A stretch of DNA of 64,000 nt from Rhizobiales bacterium YIM 77505 (GCA_000745135.1 JQNH01000001.1:2046001-2110000); one strand, 5' to 3'. Counted from the stretch's first letter, positions 16,944 to 26,214 are shown. Notes: generated by a model from the letters alone, not told the origin. A program made the numbers and translations.

Positions 16944-17585
16944 CTACTCGATCGGGGGGCTCCCCTGAAGACCAAGCTCGCGCAAGGTGCGCCCGTTGAG
17001 CTCGCCGGTGATCGGCAGGCGACGATCCCGCTCGAACCGCTCGATGGCGCTTCGTGTCTCGGGCCCGATGAGCCCGTCGACCTTGAGGGGTCCATAGTTC
17101 AACTTGACGAGCGCTCGCTGCGCGGCGGCGACCCGCGCATCGGCGATCTCGGCGCGTCCGGCAGGCGATGGCGGCTCATGGCCGCGGATGAGGTCGCCGA
17201 TGAGGTCTCGACTCGCGGGCTTCGGCGGCGGCGTCGGCGCCGGAACGGCCGGGGCGACCGCAGCCGTCCGGCTCACCGAGGGCGCCTCGCTCTCGGCCGC
17301 CGGCCGCGGCGGCGGAACGGGCGCCGGAGGCGCAGAGCGCTTCTCCGCCGTGCGCTTTCCCTCGAACAGGGGAGCGGGATGACGCGCCTTCTGCCAGAAC
17401 AGGGCGTTGACAGCCACGGCCGTGAACACCGCGGTCAGAATCACGCCTGCCGCAACGACGTTGGGGCGGCGCAGCAGGAGCCCGGCGAAGGCTTGCAGCG
17501 CGCCCGCCCTGCGACGGTCCGCATGGCGGCCGGCGCCTGCTGTGACGAAATCCCGGCCGGAGCGAGCTGCCAGAGCTTCACGCAC
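16944..17585 (-). CDS. Membrane-anchored peptidoglycan-binding domain protein
   Basis: A 213-residue protein. A cytoplasmic basic N-terminus is followed by a membrane segment (about residues 43-62), a Pro/Ala-rich periplasmic linker, and a PG_binding_1 domain (about 150-208): VAAAQRALVKLNYGPLKVDG, GPETRSAIERFERDR and LNGRTLRELGL. It should tether the inner membrane to peptidoglycan. It has no catalytic domain. Its start overlaps the end of the sensor kinase gene by 8 nt, a hint that kinase signalling and cell-wall binding are linked. Confidence 0.85.
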   Translation of the reverse strand: MREALAARSGRDFVTAGAGRHADRRRAGALQAFAGLLLRRPNVVAAGVILTAVFTAVAVNALFWQKARHPAPLFEGKRTAEKRSAPPAPVPPPRPAAESEAPSVSRTAAVAPAVPAPTPPPKPASRDLIGDLIRGHEPPSPAGRAEIADARVAAAQRALVKLNYGPLKVDGLIGPETRSAIERFERDRRLPITGELNGRTLRELGLQGSPPIE

Positions 17586-19473
17586 TTTGGTTCAACTCCA
17601 TCTGGACCCTGTTCAGGGCGGCGTTTCGGAGCGCGGACCCACGCGCCCCGCGACGCTCCCGCATTTCGATCGGGCCCGCCATGGTGCGGCAGTCGATCGG
17701 CAGGCTGACCATGACCGTCGTACCCTTGCGCGGCTCGCTCTCGATGGTGAGCTCGCCGCGATGGAGCTTGACGAGCCCTCGCACCACGGAAAGCCCGAGC
17801 CCCGTGCCTTCATGGCTGCGGGTATAGGCGGACCCGGCCTGGAAGAACGGCTCGCCGAGCCGGGGCAGATCCTGTTTCTCGATGCCGATGCCCGTGTCGG
17901 CGATGCGGAACTCGATGCGGTCGCGCCGGCGTCGCGCCACGACCGACACGGTGCCGCCGCTCGGCGTGAACTTGATCGCGTTGGAGAGGAGGTTGATCAG
18001 GATCTGGCGGCAAGCCCGGCCGTCCGCCACCATCTCGGGCAGATCGCGCGCAAGATCGCGGGCCAGGACGACGCCGGCCTGATCGGCCTTCAGCTGCATG
18101 AGGTCGCAGCAGCCGGCGACAAGAGTCGCCACGTCGAAGGGCTCGGGGACGAAATCGAAATTGCCCGATTCGATCTTCGAGATGTCGAGAAGCGTGTTCA
18201 CCACCTCCAGAAGATGCCGTCCCGAATAGTGGATGATCTCCGCATATTCACGCTGCTTGTCCGGCGAGACGGGGTGGTTGGCGGCGAGGAGCTCCGAGAA
18301 GCCGATGATGGCGTTGAGCGGCGTCCTGAGCTCGTGACTGACGGTGGCGAGAAAGCGGTTCTTCGACTCGCCCGCGCGTTCGGCCTCGAGGCGGACCTGG
18401 TCCAGTTCGCCCGCGCGCCGTTTCTCTTCCGAGACGTCACGCGTCACGGCGACCACCGCGCAGGCGCCGTCGCCTCCAGCGCCGATGGCGGAGACCCGGT
18501 GCGCTCGCGTCTCGGCCCACACGACGCGGCTTTGATCGGGCCGTCGCTCGCCCTCGCGCGCCGGGCCGCCGACATGGAGACGATACTGCACGATGACGGG
18601 TTCGGCGCTCGCGGCGGCATCGCTCATCGCCTTCAGGAAAGCGGGCCGGTCCGACACATGGACTCGGGCGAGGAGGCCTCGCCCGACGAGGCTCGTCGGG
18701 GGCGTGCCGACGAGCTTCGCCGCTGCGGCGCTTGCCTTCAGGACCTGGCCGTTGCGGTCGTGCCATGTGACGAGATCATCAATCACCTGGAGCAGGGGCT
18801 CGTTCAAGCCGCTCATGACACGTTCGCCGTGCTCGCCTGCCCCGCCCCGCCGCAGGAACGCCTGGCTTGCCGCATGAGCGATGGTCGTCAGAGCGAATAA
18901 CGGCACTGCCATCGCCGCCGGCCACAGGCTGTCGCTCGGAAGGCTTCCCGTCGCCTCGAGGACCGCCAGGAGGACGACGGCGAGGCCCGCAATCCCGCTC
19001 GCGGTGAGCGCCGCAGCCCTCGATCCCGAGAGCATGGCTTCGAGGGGCACCGCGACGAGCCAGACGGCGGGCCCCGAGGACAATCCCCCGGACGTGGCCG
19101 CGGCGCTGACGATGAGGCCGGCAAGGGAGAGAGACGAGATGGCATGCGCCAGAGGCAACCAGCCGGTGCGGGCCAGCACGACCGCTGCCACGATCGGTAG
19201 CACCAGGCACACCAGCGCCACATGCTCGGCCGCAGACGGGGCGCCGCGGAGCGTCAGGTACAGCGGAAGCAAGGCAAGCGCGACGATCCCCGCCCCGATG
19301 CGCGTCAGGATGAAGCGCTCGTGCTGCGCACGAACCGTCGGATCGCGTCGGGCGGAATCGTGCACCAGGGCAGCAAGGCGCGTTTCGATCGCCGAGAAGA
19401 TGTCGTTGGTACGCAAACTCGATCGCGTCGGCTCGCCGCGCGCTCCTTTTCCCGTTGCGGGCAACCGTGCCAC
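17578..19473 (-). CDS. PAS-domain sensor histidine kinase, DivJ-like
   Basis: A 631-residue kinase from GTG 19473; a TTG at 19416 is an alternative start. The N-terminal third has about five to six membrane segments (residues 58-200) with no large periplasmic loop. A PAS domain follows (about 225-350; NGQVLKASAAAAKLVG), then HisKA with His380 in ATVSHELRTPLNAIIGFSE, and HATPase with NLLSNAIKF, DTGIGIEKQD and GTGLGLSVVRGL. The layout is that of DivJ, which phosphorylates DivK/PleD in the alphaproteobacterial cell cycle; homology to DivJ itself needs a tree. It heads an operon with the peptidoglycan-binding and DUF1491 genes. Confidence 0.85.
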   Translation of the reverse strand: MARLPATGKGARGEPTRSSLRTNDIFSAIETRLAALVHDSARRDPTVRAQHERFILTRIGAGIVALALLPLYLTLRGAPSAAEHVALVCLVLPIVAAVVLARTGWLPLAHAISSLSLAGLIVSAAATSGGLSSGPAVWLVAVPLEAMLSGSRAAALTASGIAGLAVVLLAVLEATGSLPSDSLWPAAMAVPLFALTTIAHAASQAFLRRGGAGEHGERVMSGLNEPLLQVIDDLVTWHDRNGQVLKASAAAAKLVGTPPTSLVGRGLLARVHVSDRPAFLKAMSDAAASAEPVIVQYRLHVGGPAREGERRPDQSRVVWAETRAHRVSAIGAGGDGACAVVAVTRDVSEEKRRAGELDQVRLEAERAGESKNRFLATVSHELRTPLNAIIGFSELLAANHPVSPDKQREYAEIIHYSGRHLLEVVNTLLDISKIESGNFDFVPEPFDVATLVAGCCDLMQLKADQAGVVLARDLARDLPEMVADGRACRQILINLLSNAIKFTPSGGTVSVVARRRRDRIEFRIADTGIGIEKQDLPRLGEPFFQAGSAYTRSHEGTGLGLSVVRGLVKLHRGELTIESEPRKGTTVMVSLPIDCRTMAGPIEMRERRGARGSALRNAALNRVQMELNQSA

Positions 19474-19713
19474 AGCGCGCTTAAGCGAACCCTAAGCGGC
19501 GCCGCGCGCGGCCTTCGCGCCGCGACCGACACGTCCATGGATTTTCCAGCATCGCCAATAGCTTATGGCCATGGCCGCAGCGACGTAAGGGGCCGATAAC
19601 CAGGATTGTAGGGGGTTTGTTTACGCTGCGTTGAGCAACCGCGCCCAGTCGCTCCCTTAGCGGAGCCGGTGGAGCTTATGATCGCAGGCACGAGGGTAGC
19701 GCTAGGAGGGTCG

Positions 19714-19935
19714 ATGCTGACGCTCATGAGAATCGCCATCATCGTTGCGGCGATCTTCCTGCTTTCTCCAGTCCGTCAGCCCGATAGCGCGGACGATCGG
19801 CGCCTGAAACGAGAGGCGGAGCGCCTCGCCGGGGATATGGCCGGCGCCTTGCTAACGGCCGAGAGCTTCGGCCGCGAGCGGCTGCCCGTGCTTTTGGGCG
19901 TCGAGGCCCCGCCCGAAGCGAAGCGGGGATTTTGA
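19714..19935 (+). CDS. Small membrane-anchored hypothetical protein
   Basis: ATG 19714 follows AGGAGGG; the product is 73 residues (upstream in-frame starts exist at 19669 and 19678). It has one N-terminal hydrophobic segment (MLTLMRIAIIVAAIFLLSPV) and a charged region (DDRRLKREAERLAGDMAGAL). It vaguely resembles DUF5330-type rhizobial proteins, but I cannot confirm that. It is divergent from the DivJ-like kinase. Confidence 0.5.
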   Translation: MLTLMRIAIIVAAIFLLSPVRQPDSADDRRLKREAERLAGDMAGALLTAESFGRERLPVLLGVEAPPEAKRGF

Positions 19936-20368
19936 GGCCCAGTCCGCGGTTGGCGCATGTCCTCGCCTCCTTGCGATGGTGAGCATGGAGGCCAGACGCC
20001 AGCACCAGGATGTGCCGCGCAGCTGCGCGTTATATAAGTAGCGCTGCAAAGAAGGCGCCGCTTTCGCGGCGAGAGTTATTCCAGACGTTGTTCGGGCGCC
20101 AACCCTTCACTCCCTCCCCCTCTTTCCCGGATGCGTGGAGTGCCGAAGGCACGGAACGCAGTCCGGGACGGAAGCACAACGACTTGCTGCGCAGCAGCAG
20201 CGTATGGGCGGCGTCGCAGGAGCACGCCCAGCCCGACCATGAAGCACCCGATCGGATCAGGCTACAGGAGCGGCGCCGCCGGTGAGGGGCGGCTGAGCGA
20301 CGGCCAAGCTCGCCAGCCGTGGCCCGAAGGCCTATATGAGTCGGCGGCTGCGCAGACCACGTCCGGAC
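19936..20368. other. 433-bp non-coding region before sufE
   Basis: No credible gene is seen. The stretch contains a short AT-rich box (TTATATAAG, 20031-20039) next to the palindrome GCGCAGCTGCGC, a large composite hairpin at 20125-20168, and a further GGGCG/CGCCC pairing near 20207-20231. It may carry the sufE promoter and a REP-like repeat. Confidence 0.5.
20125..20168. repeat. REP-like composite palindrome
   Basis: Three nested complementary pairs form a long hairpin: TCCCGGA (20125-20131) with TCCGGGA (20162-20168), TGCGT (20132-20136) with ACGCA (20156-20160), and an inner GTGCC-gaa-GGCAC stem (20140-20152). The symmetrical gga/gga internal loop and compact 44-nt size resemble the palindromic intergenic repeats of rhizobial genomes. 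No second copy was noticed in the window. Confidence 0.5.
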
Positions 20369-20800
20369 ATGTTGCCTTCCATCGACGAGATCCTGTCCAA
20401 CTTCGAATTGCTCGACGACTGGGAAGAGCGCTACCGCTATCTCATCGAGCTTGGCCGCATGATGCCTCCGCTTCCGGCCGAGGCGCGCGTCGACGCCAAC
20501 AAGGTGCTCGGCTGCGCGAGCCAGGTCTGGCTCGAGACGCGCCTTGACCGCTCGGAGGGCGAACCGCGGCTTCTCCTTCGTGGCGACAGTGATGCGCATA
20601 TCGTGCGCGGCCTGATCGCTCTCCTGATCGCACTTCTGTCCGGGCGCACGGCGCGGGACATCCTGGCCATCGACCCGCAGGCGACGTTCCGGGCGCTTGG
20701 CCTTGCCGAGCATCTCACGCCGCAGCGCTCCAACGGGCTGCGTTCCATGGTCGAGCGGATCAAGCGCGATGCCAGGACGGCCGTCGCGCCCGCCTCGTGA
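20369..20800 (+). CDS. sufE: SufE-family cysteine desulfuration protein
   Basis: A 143-residue protein from ATG 20369. It begins with IDEILSNFELLDDWEERYRY, the typical SufE N-terminus, and has the active-site Cys49 in KVLGCASQVWL. It ends with GLRSMVERIK. SufE accepts sulfur from the desulfurase SufS as a persulfide on this cysteine and passes it to Fe-S cluster assembly. No suf operon is nearby, which is usual for the stand-alone SufE of rhizobia. It converges on the DUF6456 gene. Confidence 0.9.
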   Translation: MLPSIDEILSNFELLDDWEERYRYLIELGRMMPPLPAEARVDANKVLGCASQVWLETRLDRSEGEPRLLLRGDSDAHIVRGLIALLIALLSGRTARDILAIDPQATFRALGLAEHLTPQRSNGLRSMVERIKRDARTAVAPAS

Positions 20801-20806
20801 GCGCAC

Positions 20807-21649
20807 TCACTCCTGAAGGGCCGCCTCGCGCCAGCTCCGAATGCCGCGCGAGCGGTCCGGACCCCGCGCCTCGCGAGCGAGGCCATAGTGGTCTGCGAGC
20901 CGCGCCAGGGCGAGCCGAGCGACCACTTTGCCGGCACGCGCCGGCCACCCCCGCTCATGCTCGATGCGCGCGAGACCCTTGAGGAATCCGCACAGGTCGA
21001 TCAAGAGATCCGCAAAATCCGGTCCGACGGCCGTGAGAGCATGGGTGACGCGCTGGCGCGCGGCGACCGTCGCTTCGGAGGCGAAGGCCAGGTCGGGCCG
21101 CCTGCCCGAACACCCGTCGGACGGGATACCATCCCACCGCACGCCGCCGTGCGGGAGAATCGCCGCAAGGGTCAAGTCGCGGCGCAGGCGCTCGCCGGCC
21201 TCGTAGGAGGCCTCGTCCACATAAGGGCGGCCCGACGCGTCCTTGCGGCGCCTGAGCCAGGCCAGCGGGCTTTCGGTGACATCCATCATGACGGCGGCCC
21301 GGGTACCGCCGACCGTGGCCACCCCGGGCGCAAGCTCATGGTGCTGCGCAAGATGTTCGTAGCCAGGCGCCGCCTCATGGCGGCGCATGAAGGCGCGGCC
21401 CGCATCGGACAGGCGAAAGGCCGCGCGCCCATTCACCGCGCAGGGCATGAGCAGATCCTCGCGGACCAGCCGCTCAGCCGCGGCAAGGCGGAATCGCCCT
21501 GCTCCGACCGACACTCCGTGGCGGGTCGCGCGCGCGATCACAAAAGTCTCGTCTGTTGGATCGACCACACAGGCCCCGTCGGCCGAATCCAAGGCTCGCA
21601 GGAGGCGCATGGATTCCCGCTCGATCGTCTCTCCCTCTCGCCGCCTCAT
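20807..21649 (-). CDS. DUF6456 domain protein
   Basis: A 280-residue protein; ATG 21649 is preceded by GGGAGA at 5 nt. The C-terminal half has the DUF6456 pattern: ESPLAWLRRRKDASGRPYVD, AGERLRRDLTLA, DLLIDLCGFLKGLARIEHER and ARLALARLADHYGLA. The N-terminal half resembles a winged-helix fold (GRFRLAAAERLVREDLLM, FRLSDAGRAFMRR), so it may bind DNA. Function unknown. It is transcribed away from mucR, from a region containing the AT-rich stretch near 21690-21705. Confidence 0.8.
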   Translation of the reverse strand: MRRREGETIERESMRLLRALDSADGACVVDPTDETFVIARATRHGVSVGAGRFRLAAAERLVREDLLMPCAVNGRAAFRLSDAGRAFMRRHEAAPGYEHLAQHHELAPGVATVGGTRAAVMMDVTESPLAWLRRRKDASGRPYVDEASYEAGERLRRDLTLAAILPHGGVRWDGIPSDGCSGRRPDLAFASEATVAARQRVTHALTAVGPDFADLLIDLCGFLKGLARIEHERGWPARAGKVVARLALARLADHYGLAREARGPDRSRGIRSWREAALQE

Positions 21650-21801
21650 GACTTCTCCCGCCTGCTGTACGCTTGTTGTCCTATCAAGGGATAAAAAGCC
21701 TATATCAGGCGGCGGCATTGTCAAGCGCGGGTCGGACGTGAACCGCGCTGCGGTCGTGAAACGGGGAATGAGCGCCCTCGCCGAAGGGGCTTCAGCGGAC
21801 G

Positions 21802-21830
21802 AAAAAGGCCGCCGATGATGATCGGCGGCC
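21802..21830 (-). terminator. Intrinsic terminator of mucR
   Basis: Read on the minus strand, a perfect 10-bp GC-rich stem (21830-21821 with 21816-21807, loop 21820-21817) is followed directly by five T (21806-21802). It lies 24 bp beyond the mucR stop codon. This is the clearest intrinsic terminator in the window. Confidence 0.85.
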
Positions 21831-21853
21831 CGCTGTCGAGAAAGGCGTGGTGC

Positions 21854-22282
21854 TTAGGCGCGGGCGCGGCGCTTCCGGCGCTGCTGGCCAAGCCCCATCT
21901 CCTTGGCCAGCTCCGAGCGTGCCTTGGCGTAGTTGGGCGCCACCATCGGATAGTCGGGGGCGAGCCCCCACTTCTCGCGATACTGCTCGGGCGTCATGTT
22001 GTACTGGGTCCGAAGGTGCCGCTTGAGGGACTTGAACTTCTTCCCGTCCTCAAGGCAGATGATGTAGTCGGGCGTGATCGACTTCTTGATCGGAACAGCG
22101 GGCTTCGGCGCCTCCGCCGGTGCCTCGACGGCACCGTTGCCGACCTTCACAAGAGCTGTATGGACTTCGGTGATGAGCCCAGGCAGGTCGCTCGCCGGCA
22201 CCGAATTGTTGCTCACATAGGCCGAAACAATGTCCGCCGCGAGCTCGATATAGTTGTTCGAGGTAGCTGTATTCTCGCTCAT
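21854..22282 (-). CDS. mucR: MucR/Ros-family transcriptional regulator
   Basis: A 142-residue protein from ATG 22282. The N-terminal half ([33 protein letters not shown]) mediates oligomerisation in MucR. The C-terminal DNA-binding part reads [20 protein letters not shown], then [20 protein letters not shown] and [15 protein letters not shown]. MucR proteins are H-NS-like repressors of exopolysaccharide, motility and cell-cycle genes and bind AT-rich DNA. The zinc-finger position usually occupied by a second His after HLRT is Gln here, a variation known in some family members. A strong terminator follows the gene. Confidence 0.93.
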   Translation of the reverse strand: MSENTATSNNYIELAADIVSAYVSNNSVPASDLPGLITEVHTALVKVGNGAVEAPAEAPKPAVPIKKSITPDYIICLEDGKKFKSLKRHLRTQYNMTPEQYREKWGLAPDYPMVAPNYAKARSELAKEMGLGQQRRKRRARA

Positions 22283-22638
22283 GTGAAACACGTTTCCTTT
22301 CTGGCTCGCGTCGATTTCTCCGAACCAACTTGCGATCGCCCTCCAGAAACGAGACTTTCCTCTTTCATGCGGGGACGCTCGTTCGTGCTGATGATCATCG
22401 CCGGACGACGCGAAGATCAGGTCAATTAAGACAGGCTGCTTCTGGTGACAAGTAGAACATTGATAAAACAATCACCGTTTCAGGCTTATCACTGCCCAAC
22501 ACCCGCCCCGACCTTTTCGCCCCGCGGTCGCAGGAGAAAGCACCGTCATTTTGTCGCGCGGTTGCGCTTGCGGCGTGCCCGGACCACATGTCGCCCGAGC
22601 TTCGCAGGGTTCAGTCAGCTTCAAGCCTGAGGTGTTCC
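22283..22638. promoter_or_regulatory. AT-rich region between mucR and the oligopeptidase gene
   Basis: This 356-bp stretch has no gene and is more AT-rich than its surroundings, especially 22417-22495. It holds the inverted repeat ATTG-ATAAAA-CAAT (22459-22472). MucR prefers such AT-rich DNA and commonly represses itself, so this is a candidate autoregulatory site; the divergent ptrB-like gene may share it. Confidence 0.4.
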
Positions 22639-24759
22639 ATGAAAGGCGATGACGACCGCGCCGCGCCGCTCCTCGCGCCGCCGGTGGCCAGTGTGGTGCC
22701 CCGCCTCTCCGAGGTGCATGGGGTGCCGCTTCGCGACGACTATGCCTGGCTCAAGGCGGACAACTGGATGGAGGTATTGAAAGATCCATCCCTTCTTCCC
22801 GCAGAGATCCGCCGTCATCTCGAGGCGGAGAACGCCTATGCGGACGCGGCTCTGGCCGAGACCGCACCCTTGCGCGAAGAGCTGGTGGCGGAGATGCGCG
22901 GGCGCATCAAGGAAGACGATTCGTCCGTGCCGAAGCCGGACGGTCCCTTCGCCTATTTCCGCCGTTTCCGCGAGGGCGGTCAGCATCCCCTGATCTGCCG
23001 CCAAGCCCGCGACGGCAGAGGGGACGAGGTGCTGCTGGACGGCGACCTAGAGGCGGATGGCGGCTTCTTCGACCTCCAGGACGCCGACCACTCGCCCGAC
23101 CACCGTCTCCTGGCCTGGGCCGCGGATCGCAAGGGCTCGGAACTGTTCACGATTCGCGTCCGCGACCTCGCCACCGGGCGCGACCTGGAGGACGAAATCC
23201 CGGCGACTTCGGGGGAGATCGAGTGGGCGGCTGATTCGGCAACCTTCTACTACGTCGAGGTCGACGAGAAGCATCGCCCGGTGCGCGTCAAGCGTCATCG
23301 TCTTGGCGAGCCGGCGACCGAGGACGAGCTCGTCTACGAAGAGACGGAGCCGGGCTGGTTCGTTCACATCGGCGCAACCGCATCGAAGCGCTTCGTCACC
23401 ATCACGATCAGCGACCACGAGACCTCCGAGACCTGGCTCCTCGAGCGCGACGATCCGCGCGCCAAGCCACGCCTCGTGGCCCGGCGAGAGACCGGCGTCC
23501 TCTATTCGGTCGAGCATCGCGGCGATGAGCTCATCATCCGCACCAACGCGGATGGGGCCGAGGACTTCAAGATCGTCGCCGCGCCTCTGACGGCGCCGGG
23601 TCGGGAAAATTGGCGCGACCTCGTCCCGCACCGGCCGGGGGTGATGATCCTGTTCCACCTCGTCCTCGCCCGCTGGCTGGTCCGCCTCGAGCGCGAGAAC
23701 GCCAATCCGCGGATCGTCGTCCGGGAGTTTGCCAGCGGCGACGAGCACGCCATCGCCTTCCCCGAAGAGGCCTATGCGGTCGGCCTCGAACCGGGGTTCG
23801 AGTTCGACACCGATCTGTTGCGCTTCACCTATTCCTCGATGATCACGCCCGCCGAGGTCTATGACTACGACATGGGACGCCGGGAACGGCACCTCAGGAA
23901 GCGCCAGGAGGTGCCGAGCGGTCACGATCCGCGGGCCTATGTCACGCGACGGATCTATGCCGTCGCGCCCGACGGTGAGCGCGTTCCGATCTCCCTTGCC
24001 CACCGCCGCGACACACCGCTCGACGGCTCGGCGCCCTGCCTCCTCTATGGATACGGCTCCTACGGCATTTCCATTCCGGCCGAGTTCCGCACCAATCCGC
24101 TTTCCCTGATGGACCGCGGCTTCGTCTACGCGATCGCCCATGTCCGCGGCGGCACCGAGAAGGGCTGGCGCTGGTACATGGAGGGCAAGCGCCAGAAGAA
24201 GACCAACACCTTCACGGATTATGTGGCCTGCGCACACGCCCTCATCGACGCCCGCTACACGTCTGCCCGGCGCATCGTCGGCTTTGGCGGCAGCGCGGGG
24301 GGCATGCTGATGGGCGCCGCTGCCAACATGGCCCCGCACCTGTTCGCCGGCATCATCGCCGATGTGCCCTTCGTCGACGTCCTCAACACCATGCTCGACG
24401 CCGACCTCCCCCTCACCCCGCCGGAATGGCCGGAATGGGGCAACCCCGGAGCCGACGAGGCCGCCTTCCGGACCATTCTGTCCTACTCGCCCTATGACAA
24501 CGTGAAAGCGCAGCGCTACCCGCCGATTCTGGCGCTGGGAGGTCTCACCGACCCGCGCGTGACCTATTGGGAGCCGGCGAAATGGGTCGCCAAGTTGCGC
24601 GCCGTCATGACCGGAGGCGGCCCCATCCTCCTGCGCATCAACATGGGCGCGGGCCATGGCGGAGCTGCCGGCCGCTTCGAGCGGCTCGAGGAGATCGCCC
24701 TGATCTACGCCTTCGCCATCAAGGCCGTTGAGGGCCTCACAGCGGCTCAAGCCGCGTGA
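22639..24759 (+). CDS. Prolyl oligopeptidase family serine peptidase (oligopeptidase B type)
   Basis: A 706-residue S9A peptidase from ATG 22639. The N-terminal beta-propeller part has YAWLKADNW and the C-terminal alpha/beta-hydrolase domain carries the nucleophile in GFGGSAGGMLMG, the Asp in GGLTDPRVTYWEPAKW, and the His in GAGHGGAAGRFERLEE. The tail of these motifs matches oligopeptidase B, which cuts after basic residues in short peptides. No signal peptide is seen, so it is cytosolic. It stands alone. Confidence 0.9.
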   Translation: MKGDDDRAAPLLAPPVASVVPRLSEVHGVPLRDDYAWLKADNWMEVLKDPSLLPAEIRRHLEAENAYADAALAETAPLREELVAEMRGRIKEDDSSVPKPDGPFAYFRRFREGGQHPLICRQARDGRGDEVLLDGDLEADGGFFDLQDADHSPDHRLLAWAADRKGSELFTIRVRDLATGRDLEDEIPATSGEIEWAADSATFYYVEVDEKHRPVRVKRHRLGEPATEDELVYEETEPGWFVHIGATASKRFVTITISDHETSETWLLERDDPRAKPRLVARRETGVLYSVEHRGDELIIRTNADGAEDFKIVAAPLTAPGRENWRDLVPHRPGVMILFHLVLARWLVRLERENANPRIVVREFASGDEHAIAFPEEAYAVGLEPGFEFDTDLLRFTYSSMITPAEVYDYDMGRRERHLRKRQEVPSGHDPRAYVTRRIYAVAPDGERVPISLAHRRDTPLDGSAPCLLYGYGSYGISIPAEFRTNPLSLMDRGFVYAIAHVRGGTEKGWRWYMEGKRQKKTNTFTDYVACAHALIDARYTSARRIVGFGGSAGGMLMGAAANMAPHLFAGIIADVPFVDVLNTMLDADLPLTPPEWPEWGNPGADEAAFRTILSYSPYDNVKAQRYPPILALGGLTDPRVTYWEPAKWVAKLRAVMTGGGPILLRINMGAGHGGAAGRFERLEEIALIYAFAIKAVEGLTAAQAA

Positions 24760-24786
24760 GCTGCAGGCATCCCGGCGAGTGGCTCG

Positions 24787-25464
24787 TCAGGCGGCGCGGG
24801 GCGGCGGAGTGCCCTCCTCCCCACCGGCGGCGATGAACTCCTTGAGCTCGTCGAGGTTCTGGAAGCGGAAGAGGCCGGAAGGCGTGTCCGCCTCGATCGA
24901 TCCGTCGGCGAACATGACATAGGTGTTGCCGCCGGAGCTGTAGGTTCCCACCACCGTGCGCGACTCAGCCGGCTTCTCGTCGGGCGCCATCGGTCCTTCT
25001 GCTGTCGCTGGCGCGGCGGGCGCCAGGGCTGGGGCCGGCTCGGGGATCACGTCTGCGGCCTTGAGGACCGCGATCTCCGCCGATTCTGCCTTTGTCGTTT
25101 CCGTCTTTTCGTCCGCGGACGCCGGCGAGGAGCGACCGCCCTCCTCACCCGCGAACGCCGGCGCGGGGCGCGCGGATCCGTCCTGTGTTGGCGACGTGGC
25201 CACGGGCGGCGGCGGCGGGACGGCCGAAAGGTTTTCGAGCCGGCCGCTCCGCTCGCGCAGGCGCGTGAGTTCCCGTTCGATGCCCCTGAGCCGCGTGGCG
25301 ACCACGGCGACCCCCAAGAGAACGCACCCGCCCGCCGCGGCCACCGTTCCAGCGATCAACATGGACCAGCCGCGTTCGTTGAGAACGATGCCGTAACCCT
25401 GAACCGCGGCGGCGGCGCCGCCCACGATCATCGCCAACGCGATTACATAAAGCGCGATGACCAA
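24787..25464 (-). CDS. Hypothetical membrane protein with C-terminal conserved motif
   Basis: A 225-residue protein. Two membrane segments lie at residues 3-24 and 34-58. A short coiled coil (RLRGIERELTRLRERSGRLE) and a long Pro/Ala/Glu-rich disordered region follow. The last 55 residues are compact: VVGTYSSGGNTYVMFADGSI then FRFQNLDELKEFI, a motif seen in rhizobial hypothetical proteins. Function unknown. It converges on the oligopeptidase gene and is divergent from sod. Confidence 0.7.
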   Translation of the reverse strand: MVIALYVIALAMIVGGAAAAVQGYGIVLNERGWSMLIAGTVAAAGGCVLLGVAVVATRLRGIERELTRLRERSGRLENLSAVPPPPPVATSPTQDGSARPAPAFAGEEGGRSSPASADEKTETTKAESAEIAVLKAADVIPEPAPALAPAAPATAEGPMAPDEKPAESRTVVGTYSSGGNTYVMFADGSIEADTPSGLFRFQNLDELKEFIAAGGEEGTPPPRAA

Positions 25465-25614
25465 CCAAACCTCCGACCGCGACTAAAGCTCAGCGACTCT
25501 AGAGGCTTGGCTGCCATTTGCAACACGGCTTGCAAAGGGGGCGCGACCGTTGCCGTTCGCGGTCCGAGCGCTTAACTAGCGTCGGCGAGCATCCCCCGCA
25601 TGAAGGAGAGGCCA

Positions 25615-26214
25615 ATGTCGTTCACGTTGCCTGATCTGCCCTACGCTTATGACGCCCTGCAGCCCTACATGTCGAAGGAGACGCTGGAGTTCCACCACGA
25701 CAAGCATCACGCGGCCTACGTCAACACGGGCAACAATCTCCTCAAGGGCTCGGAGTTCGAGGGCAAGAGCGTCGAGGAGGTCGTGAAGGGCTCCTATGGC
25801 AAGAACCAGGCCCTGTTCAACAATGCCGGCCAGCACTACAACCACATCCACTTCTGGCAGTGGATGAAGCCGAACGGCGGCGGCGCGATCCCGGGACGCC
25901 TCGAGCAGAAGATCAAGGAGGATCTCGGCGGCGTCGAGAAGTTCAAGGAGGACTTCATCCAGGCCGGCGTCAGCCAGTTCGGCTCCGGCTGGTGCTGGCT
26001 CGCGGTCAAGGACGGCAAGCTCACCATCATGAAGACGCCAAATGGCGAGAACCCGCTCGTGCACGGCGCCCAGCCGATCCTCGGCTGCGATGTGTGGGAG
26101 CACTCCTATTACATCGATTACCGCAATCGTCGGCCGGATTATCTGAAGGCGTTCATCGAAAACCTGGTGAACTGGGAGCACGTGGAGAAGATGTTCTCCG
26201 AGGCGACGAGCTGA
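25615..26214 (+). CDS. sodB: Superoxide dismutase, Fe/Mn family
   Basis: A 199-residue enzyme from ATG 25615, preceded by AAGGAGAGG. It has the metal ligands of the family: His in LEFHHDKHHAAYV, His in GQHYNHIHFW, Asp and His in CDVWEHSYYIDY. Gln in NNAGQHYNH, the position used in iron enzymes, points to an iron or cambialistic enzyme, as in rhizobia. It converts superoxide to oxygen and hydrogen peroxide in the cytosol; no signal peptide. A terminator-like hairpin follows. Confidence 0.93.
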   Translation: MSFTLPDLPYAYDALQPYMSKETLEFHHDKHHAAYVNTGNNLLKGSEFEGKSVEEVVKGSYGKNQALFNNAGQHYNHIHFWQWMKPNGGGAIPGRLEQKIKEDLGGVEKFKEDFIQAGVSQFGSGWCWLAVKDGKLTIMKTPNGENPLVHGAQPILGCDVWEHSYYIDYRNRRPDYLKAFIENLVNWEHVEKMFSEATS

